From Ramlibacter sp. (GTDB lineage: Bacteria > Pseudomonadota > Gammaproteobacteria > Burkholderiales > Burkholderiaceae_C): a stretch of 32,870 bases of DNA. Each line of letters starts with the position of its first letter. Within the stretch, counting starts at the first letter, position 1. The position numbers and the translations under genes are program-made. Location: NCBI GenBank assembly GCA_028291885.1, contig JAQGNJ010000232.1, forward strand, positions 1-32,870, written 5' to 3'. The notes under the pieces were generated by a model that saw only the letters and a list, made by a program, of their open reading frames with translations, was not told the DNA's origin and searched no databases. Positions 9,242 to 17,404 of this stretch are shown piece after piece.

Positions 9242-9969
9242 GGTGTCGCTCCGTGACGCAGTTGGACCCGCATCGAATACTTGAAAACGTCGCTGGGGTG
9301 GACCGAGCGGGCCAGCTCCAGCAGCCTGCCGTCGCGCCCGAAATAGCGGCGCGTGATCTCCATCCCCGGCGATCCCGGCGCGACCTTCAGGTGGGTCGCT
9401 TCCTCCGGCTCGATGGCGGCGATCACCGTGATGTCCTGGCGGATCTCGACGATGGTTTCGTGGAAGCGGCGCTCGATCAGCGCGAAGATCGGCTGCCGGC
9501 TTTTCGCGGTTTCGTCCAGCACAGCACCGAAGGCCAGCGGGATGTGGATCTCCGAATAGGCGACCACCGAGCGTCCCGAGGGCTCGGAACGCACCGTGCG
9601 GACGCGCCACCAGTGCGCGCCCGGCTTGCAGCCGAACTGCGCCGCCATGGCGGCGTCGACGGCGACCTCCTGGCGGTCGACCATGCGCACGCGGGTGGTG
9701 GTGGCGTACTGCAGCAGGTCTTCGGCGGAGCTGAACGAATGGCTGTAGCGCGAGACCAGCCGCGTCTCCTGCACCTGCGTGCCGACGCCCTGCTGGCTGC
9801 TGACCAGGCCGAGCTGGTTGAGCGTGCGCAGGGCGGCGCGCACCGTGTGGCGGCTGACGCCGAAACGCTCGCTCAGCTCGGGCTCCGACGGCAGCAGCTC
9901 GCCGATGCGGTACTTGCCGCCCTGGATGTCGCTGGACAAGGCCTCGGCCACGAGGCCATGCTTGGTCAT
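9238..9969 (-). CDS. GntR family transcriptional regulator (HutC/UTRA type)
   Basis: N-terminal wHTH YRIGELLPSEPELSERFGVSRHTVRAALRTLNQLGLVSSQQGVGTQV; C-terminal UTRA-like AVDAAMAAQFGCKPGAHWWRVRTVR...EIHIPLAFG...; overlaps downstream ECH start by 4 bp. Confidence 0.92.
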   Translation of the reverse strand: MTKHGLVAEALSSDIQGGKYRIGELLPSEPELSERFGVSRHTVRAALRTLNQLGLVSSQQGVGTQVQETRLVSRYSHSFSSAEDLLQYATTTRVRMVDRQEVAVDAAMAAQFGCKPGAHWWRVRTVRSEPSGRSVVAYSEIHIPLAFGAVLDETAKSRQPIFALIERRFHETIVEIRQDITVIAAIEPEEATHLKVAPGSPGMEITRRYFGRDGRLLELARSVHPSDVFKYSMRVQLRHGATP

Positions 9970-10058
9970 GCCCGACGCACGACGGCGCGGCCGCTTCGGT
10001 CTGCTTTCACTGGGGAATCTCCTATGCCGGGCCGGCGCCGGCGCTGCTATGCTGTCCG

Positions 10059-10072
10059 CTTGTGCGTACAAG
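10059..10072. promoter_or_regulatory. Candidate GntR operator, CTTGT-GCGT-ACAAG
   Basis: Perfect 5-bp inverted repeat with 4-nt spacer in the divergent intergenic region between gntR (9969, minus) and the Bug gene (10091, plus); GT-N4-AC core typical of GntR operators. Confidence 0.5.
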
Positions 10073-10090
10073 TATAGCCAAGGACCTCGC

Positions 10091-11080
10091 GTGAAGACAA
10101 GCTCACTGCAAGCCGCCATGAAGACCGCGGCAACCGCGCTGCTCGCCTGCTGCGCCCTGGCCGCGCCGGCGGTCCACGCACAGAAATTCCCCGACAGGCC
10201 GATCCGCTTCATCGTCCCGTTCCCCCCGGGCGGAGGCAACGACATCCTGGCGCGCGCCATCGGACCCAGGCTGGGCGAGAACCTCGGCCAGCCGGTGGTG
10301 ATCGACAACCGCGCGGGCGCCGGCGGCAACATGGGGACGGACCTGGCGGCCAAGGCGGCGCCGGACGGCTACACCATCGTGATCGCCTCCAACCAGGTGA
10401 CGATCAATCCCTGGCTCTATGGCAAGCTGCCGTTCGACATCGAGAAAGACCTGGTGCCGGTGGCGCAGGTCGCATCGGTCCCGATGGTGCTGGTCGTCCA
10501 TCCCTCGGTGCCGGCCAACAACGTGCGCGAATTCATCGCCCTCGCCAAGGCCAGCCCCGGCAAGTTCAACCACGCGACGCCCGGCACCGGCACGCCGCAG
10601 CACATCGCCTTCGAGGTGTTCAACCACGCCGCCGGGATCAACGTGACGCACGTCCCGTACAAGGGCACGGGCCCGGCGCTCGCCGACCTGATGGGCGGCC
10701 AGGTGCAGAGCGCGATCGGCACGATGGCGTCGGTCGAGCCGTACGTGAAGGCCGGCAAGCTGCGCGCGCTCGGCGTGACGACGCCCAGGCGGTCGCAGGC
10801 CATGCCGGGCGTGCCCACCATCGCCGAATCCGGCCTGGCGGGTTTCGAAGTCCCGCTGTGGTATTCGATCCTGGCGCCGGCCAACACGCCGCGCGACGTC
10901 GTCGCCCGCCTGTCGTCCGACATCCAGAAGACGCTGCAGACGCCGGAGATCCGCGAGCGCCTCACCGGCCAGGGCTTTGAGGTGAACTACCTGAACGCCG
11001 AACAGATGGCCGACCTGATGAAGCGCGACACGGCGCGCTGGCAGAAGTCGATCAAGGACATCGGACTCAAGCTCGATTGA
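10091..11080 (+). CDS. Bug family TTT substrate-binding protein (TctC-like); alternative ATG start at 10118
   Basis: Signal MKTAATALLACCALAAPAVHAQ; FPDRPIRFIVPFPPGGGNDILARAIGPRLGENLGQPVVIDNRAGAGGNMGTDLAAKAAPDGYT; HVPYKGTGPALADLMGGQVQSAIG. Confidence 0.93.
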   Translation: MKTSSLQAAMKTAATALLACCALAAPAVHAQKFPDRPIRFIVPFPPGGGNDILARAIGPRLGENLGQPVVIDNRAGAGGNMGTDLAAKAAPDGYTIVIASNQVTINPWLYGKLPFDIEKDLVPVAQVASVPMVLVVHPSVPANNVREFIALAKASPGKFNHATPGTGTPQHIAFEVFNHAAGINVTHVPYKGTGPALADLMGGQVQSAIGTMASVEPYVKAGKLRALGVTTPRRSQAMPGVPTIAESGLAGFEVPLWYSILAPANTPRDVVARLSSDIQKTLQTPEIRERLTGQGFEVNYLNAEQMADLMKRDTARWQKSIKDIGLKLD

Positions 11081-11115
11081 ACGGCGGCGCGCTGTCCGCG
11101 CGGCCGTCACCACCG

Positions 11116-12330
11116 ATGACAATCAACGACGCCCTGGCGGGCATCACCATCCTGGATTTTTCGCAGGTGGGCGCAGGCCCGACCTGCGGCATGCTGCTCG
11201 GCGACCTCGGCGCCGACGTGATCAAGGTCGAAGCGCCCGGCGGCGACATCGGCCGCAAGCTCGGTCCGCCCTGGCAGAACGGCGAGTCGGTCGTGTCGAT
11301 GAGCTTCAACCGCAACAAGCGCTCCATCGTCGTCGACCTGAAGCATCCCGACGGCCCGTCGCTGGTCCGCCGCATGGCCGCCGGCGCCGACGTCGTGCTG
11401 GAAAGCTTCCGGCCCGGCGTGATGGACAAGCTGGGCATCGGCTACGCGGCGCTGCGCGAGTTGAACGCCGGCCTGGTCTTCTGCTCGGTCTCCGCCTATG
11501 GCCAGACCGGACCGTGGCGCGACAAGCCCGGCGTGGACGGAATCATCCAGGCCGTCTCCGGCCTCATGAGCAACATCGGCGACGAAGGCTCGCCGCCGAT
11601 GAAGGTGCTGGTGCCGGCCGCCGACATGACGACGGGTTTTCTCGCCACCAGCGCGATCCTCGCGGCGCTGCGGGTGCGCGACACGACAGGGCAGGGCCAG
11701 CACCTGGACCTGAGCCTGTACAACAGCGCCGTGATGCTGCAGCAGTCGGCGATCGCCTCCTATCTGTCCTCGGGCGAAAAGCCGCTGCGCACCGGCACGG
11801 CGGCGCCGTACTCGACGCCCAACGAGGCGTACAAGACCAAGGACGGCTGGATCATGATCGCCGCCTACCACGAGGACCGCTGGCAGGCGCTGTGCAGGGT
11901 GCTCGGCGAGCCGGAGCTCGCGAGCGACGAGCGGTTCGCGAGCAACAAGCAGCGGATGGCCAACCGCGCCGCGCTCACCGGCGAGCTGACGCAGCGGCTG
12001 GCTGCGCACACGTCGCAGGAATGGCAGGCGCTGATGGAGGCGGCCGACATCATTTGCGGCCCCATCGCCGACTACGACATGCTGCTCGCCTCGCCGCAGC
12101 TGGCGCACAACGGGCTCATCGTCGAGACCCGCAACGCCGACGCCGGGGTCGTCCGCATGCCGGGTTCGGCTTTCGGCGACCGCGACGCGCAAGCCCGCGT
12201 GCGGCATGGTCCGCCGGCCGTCGGGGAGCACAGCAGAGAAATCCTCGCCGGCCTGGGGCTCGCCCCGGCCGAGATCGACGCGCTGATCGCAAGCGGCGCC
12301 GTGCGCCAGAGAAAGGAATCCGGAAAATGA
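11116..12330 (+). CDS. CaiB/BaiF family class III CoA-transferase (second, upstream TTG in-frame at 11077)
   Basis: DFSQVGAGPTCGMLLGDLGADVIKVEAPGGDIGRKLGPP, FNRNKRSIVVDLKHPDG, SVSAYGQTGPWRDKPGVDGIIQAVSGLMS. Confidence 0.92.
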   Translation: MTINDALAGITILDFSQVGAGPTCGMLLGDLGADVIKVEAPGGDIGRKLGPPWQNGESVVSMSFNRNKRSIVVDLKHPDGPSLVRRMAAGADVVLESFRPGVMDKLGIGYAALRELNAGLVFCSVSAYGQTGPWRDKPGVDGIIQAVSGLMSNIGDEGSPPMKVLVPAADMTTGFLATSAILAALRVRDTTGQGQHLDLSLYNSAVMLQQSAIASYLSSGEKPLRTGTAAPYSTPNEAYKTKDGWIMIAAYHEDRWQALCRVLGEPELASDERFASNKQRMANRAALTGELTQRLAAHTSQEWQALMEAADIICGPIADYDMLLASPQLAHNGLIVETRNADAGVVRMPGSAFGDRDAQARVRHGPPAVGEHSREILAGLGLAPAEIDALIASGAVRQRKESGK

Positions 12331-13313
12331 AGTTCAACGCCATTCGCCTGTTCAACGAAGACGGCAAGCGGGTCAGCCGCATGGTCGAACAGACGCTGTC
12401 CGATCTCGACCCGGGCGACGTCGTCATCAAGTCGCGGTATGCGGCCGTCAACTACAAGGACGCGCGCGCCGTCACCGGCGTCGGCAACGTGATCTCGCGC
12501 TTTCCCTGCGTGCCCGGCGTCGAGGTGGCCGGTACGGTCGTGGAGTCGGCCGACCCGTCGTTCAGGCCGGGCGACGTCGTCACCGTGCAGGGCGGCCGCG
12601 ACTTCGGCATGCGCCGCGACGGCGGCTACAGCGAATACGTGCGCGTGCCCGCGGCGTGGGTCGGCCGCGTGCCCGAGGGCAGCGACGGCTTCGACATGGT
12701 CGGCATGGGCCTGGCGGCGTACACGTCCGCGCTGGCCGTCGACGAATTGCTGCGGCGCGTGCGGCCCGAGCAGGGACCGATCCTGGTCACCGGCGGCACC
12801 GGCGGCAGTTCCTCGTTCGCGATCGACATGCTGGCCGGGCTGGGCTACCGCGTCGTCGCGAGCACCGGCAAGACTTCGGAAGCGCAGTACCTCAAGAAGA
12901 TCGGCGCGTCGGAGATCGTCGGCCGCGACGAGATCGCCGGCGGCGACAAGCCGCTCGAGGAGCAACGCTGGGCCGGTGGCATCGACGCCGTCGGCGGCGC
13001 GCCGCTCGATGCGCTGCTGCGCTCCACGCGCAAACGCGGCGTCGTGTGCGCCTTCGGCAACGCGGCGGGCGAAGAACTCAGGACGTCGATCTATCCCTTC
13101 ATCCTGCGCAGCGTGTCGCTGGTCGGCATCAACGGCAACCACCCGGTGCCCGAGCGCGGCGAGGTCTGGGCGCGCATGATGCCCGGGGGCGACCTGCACC
13201 CCAGGCACATCGCCGACATCTGCCACACCATCCCGTTCGCCGGGCTGCAGGCGCACTGCGACAAGCTGATCGCCGGCGGCGTGCGCGGCCGCGCCGTCGT
13301 GACCTTCGGCTAG
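12327..13313 (+). CDS. MDR superfamily oxidoreductase, YhdH/YhfP (acrylyl-CoA reductase AcuI-like) quinone oxidoreductase
   Basis: ATGA overlap with upstream gene; VVIKSRYAAVNYKDARAVTGVGNVISRFPCVPGVEVAGTVVES, DELLRRVRPEQGPILVTGGTGGSSSFAIDMLAGLGYRVVASTGK, SVSLVGINGNHPVPE are YhdH-type motifs. Confidence 0.87.
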   Translation: MKFNAIRLFNEDGKRVSRMVEQTLSDLDPGDVVIKSRYAAVNYKDARAVTGVGNVISRFPCVPGVEVAGTVVESADPSFRPGDVVTVQGGRDFGMRRDGGYSEYVRVPAAWVGRVPEGSDGFDMVGMGLAAYTSALAVDELLRRVRPEQGPILVTGGTGGSSSFAIDMLAGLGYRVVASTGKTSEAQYLKKIGASEIVGRDEIAGGDKPLEEQRWAGGIDAVGGAPLDALLRSTRKRGVVCAFGNAAGEELRTSIYPFILRSVSLVGINGNHPVPERGEVWARMMPGGDLHPRHIADICHTIPFAGLQAHCDKLIAGGVRGRAVVTFG

Positions 13314-13370
13314 CGACCGGCGAGGCTCGCCACTTGCGTTAACCTGTGGCCCTTTGTGGCTGGAGACAAC

Positions 13371-14351
13371 ATGACATCGAGACGACAGATCATCGCCGGC
13401 GCCGCTTCCCTGGCCGCACCCATCCTCTGGAGCGGCGCGGCGCGCGCGGCCGATCCTTATCCATCCAAGGTCATCACCATCGTCGTGCCGCAGGCGCCGG
13501 GCGGCGCCAACGACGTGATCGGCCGGGCGCTGGCGCAAAAGCTCGCGACCACGATCGGCGCCTCGGTGATCGTCGACAACCGCCAGGGCGCGGGCGGCAA
13601 CGTCGGCACGGCCTACGTGGCCAGGCAGCCCAAGGACGGCTACACGCTGCTGTTGAACGCCCAGAGCGCGCAGACCATCAATCCCTTCCTGTACCGCAAG
13701 GTGCCCTTCGACCCGGTCAAGGACTTCGATCCGGTGATGGTGGTGGGCGTCGCGCCCTACATGCTGGCGGTCAACACCGCGCTGCCGGCGCGCAACCTGC
13801 GCGAGCTGGTGGCGCTGGCCAAGGCGCAGCCGGGCAAGCTCAATTTCGCGTCGGCCGGAAACGGCACGGTCAACCACATGCTGGGCGAGATGCTCAAGAC
13901 CGCCGCCGGCATCGACATCGTCCACGTGCCTTATCGCGGCGCCGCCGCGGCCGCGACGGACACGATCGGCGGCCAGGCGCAGATGACGTTCGGCAGCCTG
14001 GCCGGCCTGATGCCCTTCGTGAAGTCCGGCCAGCTGCGCACGATCGGTGTCTGCACCGAGAAGCGCACGTCGCTGGCGCCGGAACTGCCGACGCTGGCGG
14101 AGACGATCCCCGGTCTCTACGCGAACGCCTGGTACGGCCTGTTCGTGCCGGCCGGAACGCCCAGGGACATCATCGGCAAGCTGCACGGCGAGATCGCGAA
14201 GATCATGGAGAGCGCCGAGATGAAGGAGCGGATGGTGGGCCTGGGCGTGGAGCCGGCGCCCAGCACACCGGACCAGCTCGCCAGCCTGGTGCGCGACGAC
14301 CTGGTCCGCTGGTCGAAGATCGTCAAGGATTCGGGCGCGCAGCTGGACTGA
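13371..14351 (+). CDS. Bug family TTT substrate-binding protein (TctC-like)
   Basis: MTSRRQIIAGAASLAAPILWSGAARAAD leader; YPSKVITIVVPQAPGGANDVIGRALAQKLATTIGASVIVDNRQGAGGNVGTAYVARQPKDGYTLLL; HVPYRGAAAAATDTIGGQAQMTFGS. Confidence 0.92.
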   Translation: MTSRRQIIAGAASLAAPILWSGAARAADPYPSKVITIVVPQAPGGANDVIGRALAQKLATTIGASVIVDNRQGAGGNVGTAYVARQPKDGYTLLLNAQSAQTINPFLYRKVPFDPVKDFDPVMVVGVAPYMLAVNTALPARNLRELVALAKAQPGKLNFASAGNGTVNHMLGEMLKTAAGIDIVHVPYRGAAAAATDTIGGQAQMTFGSLAGLMPFVKSGQLRTIGVCTEKRTSLAPELPTLAETIPGLYANAWYGLFVPAGTPRDIIGKLHGEIAKIMESAEMKERMVGLGVEPAPSTPDQLASLVRDDLVRWSKIVKDSGAQLD

Positions 14352-14365
14352 CATCGCCTCGCGTC

Positions 14366-14380
14366 ACGGGATCGTCCCGT
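14366..14380. terminator. Hairpin ACGGGA-TCG-TCCCGT, possible weak terminator after the plus-strand Bug gene
   Basis: Perfect 6-bp stem with 3-nt loop 15 bp after the stop; no clear U-tract. Confidence 0.35.
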
Positions 14381-14483
14381 TCGCAGGGGCCCGATGGCAC
14401 TAGTTCACAAGACTCAAGTTCAGCCGTTCACAGGCATGCGCGCGGTGGCCCTCTAGACTGCCTGAACATTCTGGAGAGTCGCC

Positions 14484-14798
14484 GTGGCAAAGAAGCTTGG
14501 AAATCTGTGTGTCGCCATCCTGCTCAGCGTCCTGTCGCACGCTCTCGTCGGCGCGGACGACGCGTCGCTCCTGCATGGCATGTTCCATTGGTCGACGTTC
14601 GAGCTGGCCCAGCTGCTGCATCCGGACGGCTACCTGGCGATGCTGGCTCTCGCGCTGGTGATGCTGGTTACGCAGTACGTCGCGATCGCCTCGCTCGGCG
14701 CATTGCTGCGGCCGCTCGTGCAGGCGGTGCTGGGCCTGATCGGCGCGCCATGCCGCGCCGATCCTGCTTCGGACTGCGCCAACCGCATGGCGCGTTAA
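14484..14798 (+). CDS. Small hypothetical membrane protein (104 aa)
   Basis: GTG start with GGAGAG upstream; two hydrophobic segments (LGNLCVAILLSVLSHALVGA; YLAMLALALVMLVTQYVAIASLGALL). Confidence 0.55.
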   Translation: MAKKLGNLCVAILLSVLSHALVGADDASLLHGMFHWSTFELAQLLHPDGYLAMLALALVMLVTQYVAIASLGALLRPLVQAVLGLIGAPCRADPASDCANRMAR

Positions 14799-14813
14799 AG
14801 AAGGCCAGGCGGC

Positions 14814-15428
14814 TCAGGCCAGCCAGGGCTGCGCCTGCAGGTACTCCTGCTCGAACTTCCCGATCTCCGCGGCGCTCTCCAGCGTCAGCCCCACCGCGTC
14901 CAGACCCTTGAGCAGCATGTGGCGGCGCAGGGGATCGAAGTCGAACTCCACGGTGCAGCCGTCGGCGGGCGTCGCGATGGTCTGGCTCTCCAGGTCCACC
15001 GTCATCTCGCACTTGGCCGGGTCGGCGGCGAGCGCCAGCAGCCGGTCCACTTGCGCAACCGCCAGCATGATGGCCGGCACGCCGTTGCGCGCGCAGTTGT
15101 CCGCGAAGATGCCGCCGAAGCTGCTGCCGATGACGCAGCGCAGGCCCAGCTGGCGCATGCCCCAGACGGCGTGCTCGCGGCTGGAGCCGCAGCCGTAGTT
15201 GGGGCCGGTGACCAGGATGGTTGCGCCCGTCCACGGCGTGCGGTTCAGGATGAAATCGGTACGCGGCCGGCCCGGCGCCGTGAAGCGCAGATCGTGCAGG
15301 AAGCCGTCGGCCAGGCCGCTTTCGCGGTCCACGCCGCGCAGGAACTGCTTGGGCATGATCTGGTCGGTGTCGAGGTTCGCCATCGGCAGGGCCGCGGCGA
15401 CGCCGGTGAGTGACTTGAACGGTTCCAT
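14814..15428 (-). CDS. leuD: 3-isopropylmalate dehydratase small subunit family (LeuD-like)
   Basis: ANLDTDQIMPKQFLRG, GPNYGCGSSREHAVWGMRQLGLRCVIGSSFGGIFADNCARNGVPAIML. Confidence 0.9.
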   Translation of the reverse strand: MEPFKSLTGVAAALPMANLDTDQIMPKQFLRGVDRESGLADGFLHDLRFTAPGRPRTDFILNRTPWTGATILVTGPNYGCGSSREHAVWGMRQLGLRCVIGSSFGGIFADNCARNGVPAIMLAVAQVDRLLALAADPAKCEMTVDLESQTIATPADGCTVEFDFDPLRRHMLLKGLDAVGLTLESAAEIGKFEQEYLQAQPWLA

Positions 15429-15432
15429 CGCT

Positions 15433-16866
15433 TCAGGCCTCCTGCGGCAGCAGCCGGCGCACGTCGGCCAGCGCGCCGGTCACGGCGGCCGCCGCCACCA
15501 TCGCCGGGCTCATCAAGTGGGTGCGGGCGCCCGGGCCCTGCCGCCCCTCGAAATTGCGGTTGGTGCTGGAGGCGCAGCGGTCGCCGGCCACCAGGTGGTC
15601 GTCGTTCATCGCCACGCACATCGAGCAGCCGGCCTGGCGCCATTCGAAGCCCGCATCGCGGAACACCTGCGCGATGCCTTCTGCTTCCGCTTGCGCGCGC
15701 ACGGCTGTCGAACCCGGCACCACCAGTGCGCGCACGCCCGGCGCCACCCGGCGGCCGCGCAGCACGCGCGCGGCGTCGCGCAGGTCGTCGATGCGGCCGT
15801 TGGTGCAGGAGCCGATGAAAGCATGGCTGATGGCCAGGCCGTCCAGCTTCTGCCCCGGCTGCAGGCCCATGTACTCCAGCGCCCGGATGGCGCTGCGCTT
15901 GCGCGTGGCATCGTTCTCCGCGGCCGGGTCAGGCACGGCCATGTCGATGGTTGCGCCCTGGTCGGGGCTGGTGCCCCAGGTGACCATGGGCGCGATCCGC
16001 GACGCGTCCAGGCTCACCGTGCGGTCGAACACCGCGTCGTCGTCGCTGCGCAGTTCGCGCCATGCGGCGACGGCCTGGTCCCACAGCGCGCCCCGCGGCG
16101 CGCGGGGCCGGCCGCGCAGGTACTCGAACAGCACGTCGTCCGGCGCGACGATCGCGCCTCGGGCGGCCGCTTCCACGCTCATGTTGCTCAATGTCAGGCG
16201 GCCTTCGATGCCCAGCGCGCGGATCGCCTCGCCGGTGTATTCGATGACGTGGCCGGTCGCGCCGTCGGCGCCGATCTGGCGGATCAGGGCCAGCACCAGG
16301 TCCTTGGCGGTCACCCCGGCTCCGAGCCGGCCGCGCACGTCGACCCGCATGGATTTCTGGATCGTGTAGACCAGCGTCTGCGTCGCCAGCAGGTGCTCGA
16401 TCTCGCTGCTGCCGATGCCGAAGCCCAGCGCGCCCATCGCGCCGTGCGTGGTTGTGTGGCTGTCGCCCGCCGCCATCACCATGCCGGGCAGGACCAGGCC
16501 CTGTTCGCTCGCGACGATGTGCTCGATGCCCTGGCGGGCGTCCAGCATGTCGTACAGCTCGATCCCGTGGCGTGCGCAGTTCTGCGCCAGCATGCTCACC
16601 TGCAGCGAGCGCTCGGCATCGGCGATGACCATGGTTTTCGCATTGCGCTCGGGCGTCGTGGGGTTGACGTGGTCGACCACCGCGATGGTCGACGCGGGCC
16701 GCCAGACGCCGCGTCCGGCCGCATGCAGCGCGGCGAAAGCCTGCGGGCTGGTGTACTCGTTGAGGACCTGGCGATCGACGTACAGCAGAATCTGGCCGCT
16801 CTCGCCCAGCGTCCGGACCGCGTGCGCATCGACGATGCGCCGGTACAGCGTGCGGGGCGCGGTCAC
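15433..16866 (-). CDS. leuC: 3-isopropylmalate dehydratase large subunit family (LeuC-like)
   Basis: VMAAGDSHTTTHGAMGALGFGIGSSEIEHLLATQTL, SHAFIGSCTNGRIDDLRDAARVL, GCSMCVAMNDDHLVAGDRCASSTNRNFEGRQGPGARTHLMSPAMVAAAAVTG (4Fe-4S cysteines and LeuC/aconitase motifs). Confidence 0.92.
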   Translation of the reverse strand: MTAPRTLYRRIVDAHAVRTLGESGQILLYVDRQVLNEYTSPQAFAALHAAGRGVWRPASTIAVVDHVNPTTPERNAKTMVIADAERSLQVSMLAQNCARHGIELYDMLDARQGIEHIVASEQGLVLPGMVMAAGDSHTTTHGAMGALGFGIGSSEIEHLLATQTLVYTIQKSMRVDVRGRLGAGVTAKDLVLALIRQIGADGATGHVIEYTGEAIRALGIEGRLTLSNMSVEAAARGAIVAPDDVLFEYLRGRPRAPRGALWDQAVAAWRELRSDDDAVFDRTVSLDASRIAPMVTWGTSPDQGATIDMAVPDPAAENDATRKRSAIRALEYMGLQPGQKLDGLAISHAFIGSCTNGRIDDLRDAARVLRGRRVAPGVRALVVPGSTAVRAQAEAEGIAQVFRDAGFEWRQAGCSMCVAMNDDHLVAGDRCASSTNRNFEGRQGPGARTHLMSPAMVAAAAVTGALADVRRLLPQEA

Positions 16867-17402
16867 TTGCTGCCCGATGCGTAGGCGGCGGTTGCGGCCA
16901 GCGCGTCGTCGACGCGGATGTCGCGCTCGGTCAGGCCATGCGGCAGCACGATCACGCCGTCCTCGTCGGCCACCAGGCGCAGGCCCGGCGTGAACGTGAC
17001 GCCGCCGAAGCTCACCGGCACGTCCACCTCGCCGGCGCCGGTGCGCTCGCCGCGCCTGGGCACCGTGCCCAGCGCCTTGACGCCGATGTCCATGCCGTCG
17101 ATCTCAACGCCGTCGCGGATGGCGCCGTTGATCACCAGGCCGGCCCAGCCGTTGCGGCTGGCATTGGCGGCCATCACGTCGCCGAACAGGGCGCGCGCCA
17201 CCGAGCCGCCGCCGTCGATCACCAGCACGTCGCCGTTGCCGGGAGAACTGACCACGTCGCGCATCAGGCCGATGTCTTCATGGCAGCGGATGGTGCGGAT
17301 GTTGCCGGAAAAGGCGCGCCGCCTGCCCCAGCCCCGCAAGGGCAGGGCGCAGGCCAGCGCCTCGGCGCAGGCGTCGCACAGGTCGGAAGTCTTGAGCGTC
17401 AT
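16863..17402 (-). CDS. RraA-like / HMG-CHA aldolase family protein
   Basis: GDVLVIDGGGSVARALFGDVMAANASRNGWAGLVINGAIRDGVEIDGMDIGVKALGTVPRRGERTGAGEVDVPVSFGGVTFTPG, the RraA/demethylmenaquinone-methyltransferase-like fold signature; overlaps leuC by 4 bp. Confidence 0.85.
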   Translation of the reverse strand: MTLKTSDLCDACAEALACALPLRGWGRRRAFSGNIRTIRCHEDIGLMRDVVSSPGNGDVLVIDGGGSVARALFGDVMAANASRNGWAGLVINGAIRDGVEIDGMDIGVKALGTVPRRGERTGAGEVDVPVSFGGVTFTPGLRLVADEDGVIVLPHGLTERDIRVDDALAATAAYASGSK

Positions 17403-17404
17403 CC

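Noticed and set aside
13319-13331. GGCGA-GGC-TCGCC hairpin after the MDR reductase as terminator
   Set aside because: Only a 5-bp stem, no U-tract, and the downstream Bug gene follows on the same strand within 60 bp; most likely not a terminator.
12072-14354. 760-aa minus-strand ORF (and similar long ORFs such as 18928-21123 minus, 4501-6504 plus, 30373-32436 minus, 8258-9256 plus)
   Set aside because: Antisense or shifted-frame open frames over clearly identified genes; Arg/His/Gly/Ala-rich low-complexity translations typical of high-GC artefacts.
14400-14460. GTTCACA direct repeats upstream of the 104-aa membrane protein as regulator sites
   Set aside because: Two short imperfectly spaced copies; plausible by chance.
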